A DNA stretch of 64,000 bases from Chitinophaga oryziterrae. GTDB lineage: Bacteria > Bacteroidota > Bacteroidia > Chitinophagales > Chitinophagaceae. The DNA is taken from contig NZ_WRXO01000001.1 in the NCBI RefSeq assembly GCF_009758125.1, forward strand, positions 1,488,001 through 1,552,000, written 5' to 3'. Below the pieces are notes generated by a model that saw only the letters and a program-made list of their open reading frames with translations, was not told the DNA's origin and did not search any database. The translations under genes were made by a program, and so were the position numbers. Shown one piece after another: positions 51,243-60,708 of the stretch (position 1 is its first letter; every line of letters begins with the position of its first letter).

Positions 51243-54200
51243 ATGAATTTAATTCATTATCAGGGAGGTATGTGTTTTTTTTTACAAAAAAAACGAACTT
51301 CACGAGGCAAACTAATCAAATACCTTGCAGTTATGAAACTAACCATTATACTCCTCATCGCCACGCTGCAAGTATCGGCCAATGCATTCTCGCAACAAAT
51401 TTCCCTCCACTTCAATAGAGCATCATTACAGGAGGTATTAACCTCTATCAGAAAGCAGAGTGGCTACACCTTTGGCATTGCCTCATCCGACTTAGAAAAA
51501 GCTAAGCCTGTTACTCTAAACCTCAAATCGACCGATATCGACGAAATTCTACAAGCCGTTTTTGCTGACCAACCTTTTGAATACCAGATTCAGCATAACA
51601 TCATTATGATCAAGCTGAAAGAATCCAAAAAAAAAATAGAAACAGCGTCGTCAAAAAAAGATCAGACAACAGATCTAATAGGAAGAATTACTGACACTAT
51701 GGGTCGTTTTATACCAGATGCTAACGTTTCAATCGTCGGCACTAATAAGAGGACAACAACTGATGGTACAGGAGCCTATCTTTTTAAAGGGGCGCCGTCT
51801 TCCGGCCGCTTGTTAGTAACTATGGTTGGCTACGAAAGCCAAACCGTGAATTACTCTGGCTCCCCGGTTGATGTTAGATTAAAAGTTAGCATTTCCAGTT
51901 TAGATGAAGTAAGGGTAATCGCATATGGCATAACAAGTAAACGTTTGACCACTGGAAATAGCGGTGGAATAACTGCTAAAGAAATAGAAACACAACCGGT
52001 TAGTAATCCATTGTTAACGCTAGCGGGGCGCACTCCTGGTATAACTGTTACTCAGACTTCAGGTATGCCTGGAGGGGGGGTTACTATACGTATTCAAGGC
52101 GTGAATTCTATTGGACGTGGTAATGATCCATTTTACGTGGTTGATGGTGTACCCTATATTCAACAGGTGCTACCGACGTTAGGTAGCAACGTTTTGGGTC
52201 AGTCCGGTGATACTTATGCATTTAAAAATGCCGGTAGTGGTAATCCTTTTTCTTACATTAATCCTGCGGACATTGAAAGTATTGAGGTACTAAAAGATGC
52301 GGATGCCACCGCTATTTATGGCTCCCGTGCAGCCAATGGTGCTATCTTGATTACAACAAAGAGGGGAAAGACCGGAGCTTCTAAGATCGATGCAACTTTT
52401 CAAACAGGGATAAGTAAGGTAGCGCATAAGATGAATTTACTCAACACACAAGAATATCTGGAAATGCGTAAAGAGGCTTATAAGAATGATGGGATACCTT
52501 TACCAACTTCCCCTGACTGGGATAATTATGATTTGACAGTATGGGATCAAAATAAAAATACAGATTGGCAAAAGGAACTTTTAGGCGGAAATGCACATTA
52601 TACTGATGCACAAGTTTCAATATCTGGTGGCAGTGGCACAACAACATTTCGGTTCAATGCAGGTTATCACAAAGAAACGACTGTATTATCTGAAAATTTC
52701 TCTGATCGAAAAGGCTCTTTTGGACTAGCCATTAATCACAATTCATTGCAGAATCGCTTTAAACTCCAATTTACTGCTAATTATTTGATGGATGATAACC
52801 AGCTACCCACATCTGATATAACAAACATGGCAATCACACTTGCTCCGAATGCCCCTGCATTGTCGCATCCAGATGGAAGCATCAACTGGCAACGCATTCT
52901 ATCCGGAAATGGTGTAGACAGCCTGTCTACTTTCAACGTTAATCCATTGAGCTATTTAGTACAGAAATACCAAAATAAAACCAACAATCTGGTGTCTAGT
53001 TTTAATTTGTCTTACAACATTTTGAAAGGTTTAGATTTACGCTCAAATTTTGGTTACACCAGTACAACCTCTGATGAGGTAACCATCTTTCCATCAACCG
53101 CACTGCCTCCCGAAATACAAAATAGTGATTACAGAATGGGGTCATATGCAAATGGTTCCATCAGTTCCTGGATCATAGAGCCCCAACTAAATTACACCCA
53201 TTCAATAAGTGGTGGTAAGTTTGATTTTTTATTGGGAGGTACGCTTCAGTCCAGACAACATAATTTACGCGGAATGGATGGAATGGGCTATAACAATGAC
53301 GCAGTTATTTATAATTATCAGGCAGCAGCCACATTGACTGCTAGAGAACCATTTCAGGCAACGTATAAATACAGTGCGGCGTTCGCGAGGTTAAATTACA
53401 ATTGGCAAGATAAATACATAATTAATATTACTGCTCGTAGAGATGGCAGCAGCCGGTTCGGTTTGCAAAGCCAAATGCACAACTTCGGAGCTGTTGGTGC
53501 AGCGTGGTTGTTCAGCAGCGAGACTTTTGCGAAGCAGATGTTGCCCAGTTTAAGTTTTGGTAAGTTACGAGCGAGTTACGGCACGACCGGTAACGATCAG
53601 ATTGGTGATTATGGATATTTAAATTTATACAACAACTATAATGTTCCAGTTCCCTATCAGGGAATTACCACTATTAAGCCTAATAAACTTCTAAATCCAT
53701 ATCTCGAATGGGAGCTGACCAAGAAATTACAGGTCGGCCTGGATCTAGGTTTCATTAACGACCGGCTACTTTTCAGCACCAACTATTTTAACAATCGTAG
53801 TGACAATCAACTGGTTAATTATGCACTACCTGTAATGACAGGATTTAGTAATATTGAAAGAAATTTTCCTGCAACAGTAGAAAATTCTGGATGGGAGTTT
53901 TCTTTGAACACAATAAATTTGAAAACTAAGGATTTCAGTTGGAACAGTTCTATTAATCTTACTATCAGCAGTAACAAATTGATTGCCTTTCCTGGTATAG
54001 AAACATCTACCTATGCAAATAGTTTAGTCGTTGGTAAATCAGTTAAGTTGACACGGAATTATAAGTTTGCTGGAGTAGATCCTACCACCGGTATTTATCA
54101 ATTTTATGCAGCAGATAAAAGTATTGTAACGACACCGAATAGCGTCACTGATAAAACTTACTTAATTGATCGTTTGCCCAAATATTTTGGCGGATTTCAA

Positions 54201-54641
54201 AATAGCTTCAGTTATAAAGGATTTCAATTAGATGCACTTTTTCAATTCGTCAAGCAGCAAGCGCTAGGTTACGAACATGGATTTGGAGCAGTCGGTGTAT
54301 CCAACTTTAATCAACCTGTAAGCGTTTTGCAACGCTGGCAAAAAGATGGGGATCGTACTATAATACAGAAGTATAGCATGAACCTACCTGCAAGTGATGT
54401 TCAGAGCTCTGATGCGGCTTACACTGATGCTTCATTTATACGGTTGAAAAATGTATCACTATCTTGGTCGTTACCAAAAGGATGGATAAGCAGAATGCAT
54501 TTACAAAATTTCAGACTATTTCTGCATGGTCAAAACTTGTTAACTATTACCAAATATGATGGATTAGACCCGGAAACGCTAAACCTAAATAGTCTCCCTC
54601 CACTGCGGGTTTGGTCATTTGGCGTCAACGCAACTTTATAA
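51243..54641 (+). CDS. SusC/RagA-like TonB-linked outer-membrane transporter with STN domain
   Basis: A 1132-residue receptor. After an N-terminal extension and signal peptide (ATG 51333 is an alternative start, MKLTIILLIATLQVSANAFS) come an STN signalling domain (about 55-115, LHFNRASLQEVLTSIRKQSG), a carboxypeptidase-regulatory-like domain (about 140-215), a plug (VTIRIQGVNSIGRGNDPFYV) and a large barrel. The STN domain connects to FecR signalling, so substrate capture can induce the operon. Together with the SusD protein it forms the transporter; a peptide or glycan substrate is likely, with a peptide favoured by the downstream peptidase. Confidence 0.93.
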   Translation: MNLIHYQGGMCFFLQKKRTSRGKLIKYLAVMKLTIILLIATLQVSANAFSQQISLHFNRASLQEVLTSIRKQSGYTFGIASSDLEKAKPVTLNLKSTDIDEILQAVFADQPFEYQIQHNIIMIKLKESKKKIETASSKKDQTTDLIGRITDTMGRFIPDANVSIVGTNKRTTTDGTGAYLFKGAPSSGRLLVTMVGYESQTVNYSGSPVDVRLKVSISSLDEVRVIAYGITSKRLTTGNSGGITAKEIETQPVSNPLLTLAGRTPGITVTQTSGMPGGGVTIRIQGVNSIGRGNDPFYVVDGVPYIQQVLPTLGSNVLGQSGDTYAFKNAGSGNPFSYINPADIESIEVLKDADATAIYGSRAANGAILITTKRGKTGASKIDATFQTGISKVAHKMNLLNTQEYLEMRKEAYKNDGIPLPTSPDWDNYDLTVWDQNKNTDWQKELLGGNAHYTDAQVSISGGSGTTTFRFNAGYHKETTVLSENFSDRKGSFGLAINHNSLQNRFKLQFTANYLMDDNQLPTSDITNMAITLAPNAPALSHPDGSINWQRILSGNGVDSLSTFNVNPLSYLVQKYQNKTNNLVSSFNLSYNILKGLDLRSNFGYTSTTSDEVTIFPSTALPPEIQNSDYRMGSYANGSISSWIIEPQLNYTHSISGGKFDFLLGGTLQSRQHNLRGMDGMGYNNDAVIYNYQAAATLTAREPFQATYKYSAAFARLNYNWQDKYIINITARRDGSSRFGLQSQMHNFGAVGAAWLFSSETFAKQMLPSLSFGKLRASYGTTGNDQIGDYGYLNLYNNYNVPVPYQGITTIKPNKLLNPYLEWELTKKLQVGLDLGFINDRLLFSTNYFNNRSDNQLVNYALPVMTGFSNIERNFPATVENSGWEFSLNTINLKTKDFSWNSSINLTISSNKLIAFPGIETSTYANSLVVGKSVKLTRNYKFAGVDPTTGIYQFYAADKSIVTTPNSVTDKTYLIDRLPKYFGGFQNSFSYKGFQLDALFQFVKQQALGYEHGFGAVGVSNFNQPVSVLQRWQKDGDRTIIQKYSMNLPASDVQSSDAAYTDASFIRLKNVSLSWSLPKGWISRMHLQNFRLFLHGQNLLTITKYDGLDPETLNLNSLPPLRVWSFGVNATL

Positions 54642-54660
54642 TTACTTTAACGTGATAATC

Positions 54661-56121
54661 ATGAACACAATATATAAAAACAATAACCGGAATCAATTTG
54701 GCAATGCATTACTTGTTTTGCTAATGATTTGTATAGTCAGCTGTAGAAAATTCATAACCGTTGAGCCTCCTATTACAAGTAATAATGGTGGTATTGTCTA
54801 TGAAAACGATCCTACCGCCATAGCGGCAGTGACATCGTTATATGCGACGATGTCAAATGAGAATTTGCTAGGTCAGGGCTTTGCTGCCTTAAATGCATTA
54901 CCCGGCCTTTCGGCAGATGAACTGACATTGTTTAGTGGCAGCACTAACCTAGGACGAATAGCTTATTATAAAAATCAATTGACTAGTCAACTTATCAATG
55001 GCCTGGACTTTTGGCGCGGGATATACCCTTACGTATATATCGAGAACGAGGCAATAGAGGGTATAAGTGCCAGCAAAGGAATGACCAGTTCTATAAAAAA
55101 CCAACTTCTTGGAGAATCCTATTTCATGCGTGCATATTCCTACTTTAATTTGGTGAACTTATACGGTGATGTTCCTCTGATATTAACTACAGATTACAAT
55201 AAGGCAGCTGGATCTATTAGAACTCCAAAAGATCAAGTATATCAGCAGATCATAAAGGATCTGCTGGCAGCACAAAGTCTGATGCAAGATATTTACTTCG
55301 ACGCAACATTGACAAAAACAACCAATGAAAGAGTGCGACCAAATAAGTCCGCTGCTATAGCACTACTGGCCAGAATTTATCTATACACCAACAATTGGGT
55401 AGGAGCTGAAGGAGAAGCCACCAAATTGATCAATAATACTTCATTATATGAAACAGTCCCTTTAGATGATGTTTTTCTAATGAATAGCAAAGAAACAATA
55501 TGGGCTTTACAAAATGTTGGCGCTGGTAATAGATCAAATTCTCCGCAAGGTCGTACGTTTATTTTGCCCTCTACTGGACCAACTGAGGGTTTTCCCTACT
55601 ATTTAAACCCAGACTTAACAGCTAGCTTCGATATTGATGATAATCGCCTAAGTAAATGGACTAAAACATTGATTTGGGGGACTAAACCAATCTGTTACGC
55701 TACCAAGTACAAAATCGGTCAGGGAAATTTCCCCAGTACAGAATATTCAATAGTACTAAGAATAGCTGAACAATATCTAATTCGAGCCGAAGCGCGAGCA
55801 CAACAAAATAATCTTACAGGCATGAACAGTGCGAAGTCTGATTTGGATATTATACGCAGTAGAGCAGGTTTGGAAGGCACAACTGCTATGACCAAAGAAG
55901 CTCTACTAAAAGCCATTCTTGTTGAACGTCGCCACGAACTATTTACTGAATGGGGACATCGCTGGTTCGATTTAAAGCGTACCGGAAAGATAGACGAAGT
56001 AATGCCATCAGTTACCAATGTGAAAGGCGGTACGTGGAATAGTAATTGGGCATTGTACCCTATTTACTATCAGGAATTAGAAACTGGTATAAATCTAAAA
56101 CAAAACCCTGGCTACGAATAA
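54661..56121 (+). CDS. RagB/SusD-like nutrient-binding outer-membrane lipoprotein
   Basis: A 486-residue lipoprotein with a lipobox cysteine in MICIVSC; ATG 54661 is preferred over ATG 54619, which lies inside susC. The SusD fold is shown by TPR-like helices (SYFNLVNLYGDVPLI, ALLARIYLYTNNWVGAEGEA) and the C-terminal RRHELFTEWGHRWFDLKRTG, typical of the family. It caps the SusC barrel and binds substrate at the cell surface. Confidence 0.93.
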   Translation: MNTIYKNNNRNQFGNALLVLLMICIVSCRKFITVEPPITSNNGGIVYENDPTAIAAVTSLYATMSNENLLGQGFAALNALPGLSADELTLFSGSTNLGRIAYYKNQLTSQLINGLDFWRGIYPYVYIENEAIEGISASKGMTSSIKNQLLGESYFMRAYSYFNLVNLYGDVPLILTTDYNKAAGSIRTPKDQVYQQIIKDLLAAQSLMQDIYFDATLTKTTNERVRPNKSAAIALLARIYLYTNNWVGAEGEATKLINNTSLYETVPLDDVFLMNSKETIWALQNVGAGNRSNSPQGRTFILPSTGPTEGFPYYLNPDLTASFDIDDNRLSKWTKTLIWGTKPICYATKYKIGQGNFPSTEYSIVLRIAEQYLIRAEARAQQNNLTGMNSAKSDLDIIRSRAGLEGTTAMTKEALLKAILVERRHELFTEWGHRWFDLKRTGKIDEVMPSVTNVKGGTWNSNWALYPIYYQELETGINLKQNPGYE

Positions 56122-56144
56122 AGAATAACTAATTAATATACAAA

Positions 56145-56175
56145 GCACCTTGCCTTTTTAGACAAGGCAGGGTGC
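56145..56175 (+). other. Hairpin between susD and the thioredoxin gene
   Basis: GCACCTTGCC (56145-56154) pairs with GGCAGGGTGC (56166-56175) with one G-U wobble. The T-run after it is short (CACTTT), so partial termination or mRNA processing between importer and downstream genes is possible. Confidence 0.55.
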
Positions 56176-56197
56176 ACTTTACTTAAAAAAACTGAAA

Positions 56198-57529
56198 ATG
56201 GAAAAAATATTGTTTATGTGGATGTGGATCATAACTCCACTGTTGGTTAATGCCCAAGATATTCCAGGCGTTAAATTTGAGGATCAAGGAAATTGGCAAT
56301 CTATTCTTGCAAAGGCTAAAAAAGAAAAGAAAATGGTATTTGTAGATGCCTATACTACCTGGTGCGGTCCCTGTAAAATGATGGACAAGGAAACCTATCC
56401 GAATGCGGATTTAGGGAGAATAATGAATTCAAGATTCATTTCTATTAAGGTACAAATGGATAGCACGAGCCAAGATAATGCGTTCGTGCGCTCTTGGTAT
56501 GCAGATGCGAAAAAGATGTTGTTCCGTGAAAAAATAAATGCATTTCCAACTGTATTGTTTTATAACGCCGATGGTGAACTGATTCATAGAGCCATAGGTT
56601 ACAAGTCTGCTACAGATTTATCAACATTGGTAAGTTTCGCAAGTGACACGAGTTTTGTGAAGCAGTTTGAAGCTGACCTAGCAGCTTATAAAGCTGGTAA
56701 AAGAGATTTTTCTAAAATGCTAAAACTCCATGAGGTTATAAAAAAGATATTGATAAATGACACGTTAGCTGCTAATATCGCGCGTAGCTATAAAACTGAT
56801 TATTTAGATCAGTTAGACATGACGGCTTTCACGACCCCAGATAACCTAAAATTAATTCGTGAGTATAATATTGACTTAGTAAAACTCGACGATCATTTCT
56901 TCAAAGTTGCATACCTGCAACCTGGCCTAATGGATTCTATACTCGGGGTGGGCAATGCAAGTGGTTATGTCTCCAGCATTATCTCCCGCGATTTATTAGG
57001 CCCAATACTCTACAAATCAGATAAACCGATTACAAATGTGCCAAACTGGAAGGTCCTAACGAAAGTCGTTAAAAATCGTTATCCGGTATCCGATGCAAGA
57101 GCTATTATACTAAACGAGCAAATGGTTTTTTATAGACACTTAAATAATTGGGATTTATATAGCTACTACAGAACCGAAAAAATAAAGTTATATCCACCGG
57201 CCCCTAACTTAATGGCTGCTTTTACTGAGTTGAATCTGCCTGCATGGGAGGTTTTTGAACAAACCTCTGATAAAAAAGCACTAACAAGAGCATTAGAATG
57301 GGTTGATCAAGCTATTATCGCAGAACATTTTTCACAGTTTTTGGATACTAAGGGAAATCTTTTATATAAACTAGGTCGGGTCAGTGAAGCCATTCGCACA
57401 CAAGAATTAGCAGTGAAAGCCGATGAGCAAGATGCAGCCAAAAGGGGTAAGAAGTATATTTACGCTGACATTTCGCTAAACCTTCAAAAAATGAAGAAAG
57501 GAGAACCAACTTGGCCTAAACAACGATAA
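56198..57529 (+). CDS. Exported thioredoxin-fold protein with long C-terminal extension
   Basis: A 443-residue protein with signal peptide MEKILFMWMWIITPLLVNA. Residues about 30-150 form a thioredoxin domain with an intact WCGPC (Cys56, Cys59) in DAYTTWCGPCKMMDKETYP. The remaining 290 residues are helical, resembling tetratricopeptide-like repeats near the end (LEWVDQAIIAEHFSQFLDTK and ISLNLQKMKKGE). Such proteins often follow SusC/SusD pairs in Chitinophaga-like genomes. A periplasmic disulfide reductase that unfolds imported substrate is inferred from context. Confidence 0.85.
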   Translation: MEKILFMWMWIITPLLVNAQDIPGVKFEDQGNWQSILAKAKKEKKMVFVDAYTTWCGPCKMMDKETYPNADLGRIMNSRFISIKVQMDSTSQDNAFVRSWYADAKKMLFREKINAFPTVLFYNADGELIHRAIGYKSATDLSTLVSFASDTSFVKQFEADLAAYKAGKRDFSKMLKLHEVIKKILINDTLAANIARSYKTDYLDQLDMTAFTTPDNLKLIREYNIDLVKLDDHFFKVAYLQPGLMDSILGVGNASGYVSSIISRDLLGPILYKSDKPITNVPNWKVLTKVVKNRYPVSDARAIILNEQMVFYRHLNNWDLYSYYRTEKIKLYPPAPNLMAAFTELNLPAWEVFEQTSDKKALTRALEWVDQAIIAEHFSQFLDTKGNLLYKLGRVSEAIRTQELAVKADEQDAAKRGKKYIYADISLNLQKMKKGEPTWPKQR

Positions 57530-57569
57530 CTGCTGCTCTATTTCAGTTACGTAACTTAATTTCATTTGT

Positions 57570-57794
57570 TTGTTAACCATAATAAAAATAATATGGTTCC
57601 AGAACAACTACATTCCATCTGATGCTACGGGATATACCATAATTGAATCACGAATTATAAAGGAGGTTAAAATATTAATATTGCAAAGCAGAATACCTGC
57701 ATCGGAAGCAGCCCAGGTCTTTGGTTTTAATGAAGTGACCTATTCCTGTAGAATGTTCAAAAAAATTACAGGTAAAATGCAGCTAACTTATTAG
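57570..57794 (+). pseudogene. Remnant of an AraC-type HTH gene
   Basis: A 74-codon frame whose last 50 residues resemble the second half of an AraC C-terminal domain: SRIIKEVKILILQSRIPASE, then VFGFNEVTYSCRMFKKITG, comparable to family patterns like RI..AK.LL....S..EIA..LGF.D.SYFSR.FKK.TG. The first HTH helices and any N-terminal domain are missing, so it is most likely a truncated gene. It lies between the thioredoxin and peptidase genes. Confidence 0.55.
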
Positions 57795-57816
57795 ATGTAC
57801 AAAAAACGATTTACAT

Positions 57817-60444
57817 ATGAGGACACTATTTAAATATAGGTATGTTTTGCTTTGGCTGACCACAATAGTGTGGTTTAGCCCAATCCATGCGCAGATTAAA
57901 GAAGCCAAGGCACAGATAGATTTTGATGCCCTTGACAATTGGCCATCATTGGGCGTTCCGGCTGTAAATAATGCTGGCACGTACGTAGCCTACATAACTC
58001 GGACCTATAATCCTATGAAAAGGACTTTGCATATAAGCGCTACAAATGGCCCTTGGTCTCAAGAGATACTCGGAATCCGGCAGTATAATTTTATGCCAGA
58101 TAATAGACATATAATAATGCTTACAGAGAACAATGAAATGTGCACTATTAAACTCGGTAGTTCCGTTGAAAAAAAAAATACTGGTATAAAACATTATCAG
58201 CTTTTTGAAAGTTATAATAAAAATTGGCTACTATATACGGACATGTCAGACAATTTATATATTCAGGAAATCCAGACCGGCAAAATTATGAGCTATCCTA
58301 ACGTAATTAGCTTTCGTTTAGAAAATAATGGGCAATTAGTTTACCTCGAAACAAAAGTAAAATCAGGACAGGAGTTATCATTGATAGATCTTAAAACTCA
58401 AAAGTTGAAATCATTATGTACAGCACCTGCCTTTACTAACCTTACAATTTCTCCTAGAGGAGATCAATATGCTTTTAGTTACGGAGATAATGTCACCGAA
58501 ATTTGGATTGGTTCAACAACGAACACCGTCCTTACTAAATTAACAGACTCAAATATAATAGGATTAGACAGCGACCTGAAGATCAACACTATCGATAGGT
58601 TCAGTAAAGATGGGAGTCAGTTGTTTATCAGCCTTAAAGAAAGTCCTACCCCTCCACTCCCTGATGATGCGGTTAAAGTTAATGTATGGAGTTATAAAGA
58701 TGCAAAAATTCAAAGCCAACAATTAGCAGAAATAAACCCTAAGAGTTACATTGCAGCTATCAATATAGCTTCCAAAGTTGTTAAACAGTTACAACATGAA
58801 AATGAATTTATCCAATTTCTAAACGAAAATTATGCAATAATCACCGTGTTGAAGGGCAGTTTAATGGAACGCAATTGGAATGAATCTGCAAAAGGAAAGT
58901 ATATTTTATTGAATTTAAAGAGCGGTACCAAGGACACCGTTCCGTTTTGGCCGAAGGCAATGTCTCCCGACGAAAAATATCTGATAGGATTGGATGTTAC
59001 AAGATTCAAAGATATTATGTATTATGAAATTCGAACAAAAAAATTTGCTGTACTCACACATGATTTAATAAAGACAGCCAAAGCTACACACGATTACTAT
59101 ACAGATGACAAACGTACATTTGATTTCTATGGCTGGCTAGAAGGCCAGTCCTCAGTACTTATTGTGGATGAATTTGATCTTTGGAAAGTTGATCTAAAAA
59201 TGCCGGAAAAAATAGTCAACCTGACCAATGGCTTTGGTAGAAGAAACCATATAATGTTTCGACCAATTGTAGAAGGTTCAGGTGATGGAATTTTAACCAC
59301 TAAATCAATAGCTATCCTCTCAGCATATGATGTAAAAACAAAACGGAATGGTTTCTACAGTCTATCATTTAAAGAGAATGTTGATCCGAAAAAATGTTCG
59401 ATGGCCGATTGCTACTATCATTCAGAAATTCCAATACTAAGTCCATTTTATCCAATGAAGGCGAAAGATGTAAATGTCTGGATAGTTAAAAGAACAAACT
59501 ACAATGATCCTGGGAATTATTACTTTACCAAAAATTTCATCAGCTTTAAACCGTTTACGAATTTTCATCCCGAAAATAAATACAATTGGCTAACTTCTGA
59601 ACTCGTAAATTTCAAATCTTTAGATGGCTCAGAAGTACAGGGTGTGCTATACAAGCCCGAAAATTTCGATGCATCAAAGAAGTATCCCCTAATTATAACC
59701 TACTATGAACAACTGTCAGATCATTTGCATTCCTATCCAAAACCTGAATATAGCGCAGAGATCAGTAATATAGCCTATTTCGTCAGTAATGAATATTTAA
59801 TGTTCACTCCAGATATACCGATTAGGGCAGGTAAGCAGGGAGAAAGTGCTTATCAAACCGTTGTCGGCGCTTATAAATATTTATCACAATATAGCTACAT
59901 AGATTCAACTAAAGTTGGAATCGAGGGGCATAGCTTTGGGGGATTTGAGACTAATAATATTATTATTAGACCGAACAGATTTGCAGCAGCGGTCAACTCA
60001 GCAGGTCCTTCCAATCTTATCAGTTATGCAGGCGATGTAATGTCAAGAGGTGGTGAACCATTTGGTCGTGCATTCTCAGAAACTGAACAAGGTAGAATTG
60101 GGTGTAATATATGGGAGGGGCAAGATTTATATATCGAAAGTTCCGCTGTAATGCACGCAGATAAAATTAATATCCCATTGTTAATGCTTTATAATTCTCA
60201 GGATGATATTGTTCCGTTTACACAAGGTCGGGAATTATTTACTGCATTGCGGCGCTTACAGAAGAGAGTGTGGTTGTTACAATATGATAATGAGGGGCAT
60301 ATGATCGCAAACAAAAACAATCTTAAAGATTATACAATTAGGTTAAAGGGGTTTCTCGATCATTATCTAAAAGATGCACCAATGCCAGCATGGATGCAAA
60401 ATGGCATATCTGCTAAATATAAAGGATATCGAAAAGGATATTAA
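57817..60444 (+). CDS. S9 family peptidase (prolyl-oligopeptidase type)
   Basis: An 875-residue exported peptidase (signal peptide near 1-25). The N-terminal two thirds form a beta-propeller-like region. The C-terminal alpha/beta hydrolase has GIEGHSFGGF with the nucleophile Ser706, Asp797 in NSQDDIVPF and His828 in NEGHMIA. The family cuts after proline or alanine in small peptides. Its place after a SusC/SusD/thioredoxin set suggests that imported, reduced peptides are degraded in the periplasm. Confidence 0.9.
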   Translation: MRTLFKYRYVLLWLTTIVWFSPIHAQIKEAKAQIDFDALDNWPSLGVPAVNNAGTYVAYITRTYNPMKRTLHISATNGPWSQEILGIRQYNFMPDNRHIIMLTENNEMCTIKLGSSVEKKNTGIKHYQLFESYNKNWLLYTDMSDNLYIQEIQTGKIMSYPNVISFRLENNGQLVYLETKVKSGQELSLIDLKTQKLKSLCTAPAFTNLTISPRGDQYAFSYGDNVTEIWIGSTTNTVLTKLTDSNIIGLDSDLKINTIDRFSKDGSQLFISLKESPTPPLPDDAVKVNVWSYKDAKIQSQQLAEINPKSYIAAINIASKVVKQLQHENEFIQFLNENYAIITVLKGSLMERNWNESAKGKYILLNLKSGTKDTVPFWPKAMSPDEKYLIGLDVTRFKDIMYYEIRTKKFAVLTHDLIKTAKATHDYYTDDKRTFDFYGWLEGQSSVLIVDEFDLWKVDLKMPEKIVNLTNGFGRRNHIMFRPIVEGSGDGILTTKSIAILSAYDVKTKRNGFYSLSFKENVDPKKCSMADCYYHSEIPILSPFYPMKAKDVNVWIVKRTNYNDPGNYYFTKNFISFKPFTNFHPENKYNWLTSELVNFKSLDGSEVQGVLYKPENFDASKKYPLIITYYEQLSDHLHSYPKPEYSAEISNIAYFVSNEYLMFTPDIPIRAGKQGESAYQTVVGAYKYLSQYSYIDSTKVGIEGHSFGGFETNNIIIRPNRFAAAVNSAGPSNLISYAGDVMSRGGEPFGRAFSETEQGRIGCNIWEGQDLYIESSAVMHADKINIPLLMLYNSQDDIVPFTQGRELFTALRRLQKRVWLLQYDNEGHMIANKNNLKDYTIRLKGFLDHYLKDAPMPAWMQNGISAKYKGYRKGY

Positions 60445-60471
60445 AAATGGGAGGTCTAGGACCTCCCATTT
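60445..60471. terminator. Bidirectional terminator between peptidase and small peptide genes
   Basis: AAATGGGAGGTC (60445-60456) pairs exactly with GACCTCCCATTT (60460-60471) around TAG, with A/T runs on both sides. Confidence 0.9.
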
Positions 60472-60474
60472 CTT

Positions 60475-60708
60475 TTAGATGCGAGGCGTAATCAGGGTGG
60501 ACTTAGTGATAAGTTCGTCTGGAGCAAGTGTACAATAGGTAGTGATGCCAGGTACATTTGTCGTTGTCCAGTTTGTAAGTAAAGTCCCAGTTGTATTTGT
60601 GGTAGTCGAACAATACAGGAAAGAACCTCTGTTTGCTTTTGAAGCATAAACACCACCAGCAATTGCTAAAACTGCGATAGCAGCGAGCATGAATTTTGCG
60701 CGTTTCAT
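60475..60708 (-). CDS. Small secreted two-cysteine peptide
   Basis: A 77-residue precursor from ATG 60708 (MKRAKFMLAAIAVLAIAGGV), with a standard signal peptide cut near Ala22. The mature part is short and Thr-rich with two cysteines, Cys33 (FLYCSTTTN) and Cys59 (TTYCTLAPD), which could form one disulfide. A longer frame to 60753 is disregarded. It resembles the small exported peptides (DUF6520-like) often seen in multiple copies in Chitinophaga relatives, but no known function can be assigned. It is convergent with the S9 peptidase across a bidirectional terminator and lies after a redoxin gene on the same strand. Confidence 0.65.
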   Translation of the reverse strand: MKRAKFMLAAIAVLAIAGGVYASKANRGSFLYCSTTTNTTGTLLTNWTTTNVPGITTYCTLAPDELITKSTLITPRI

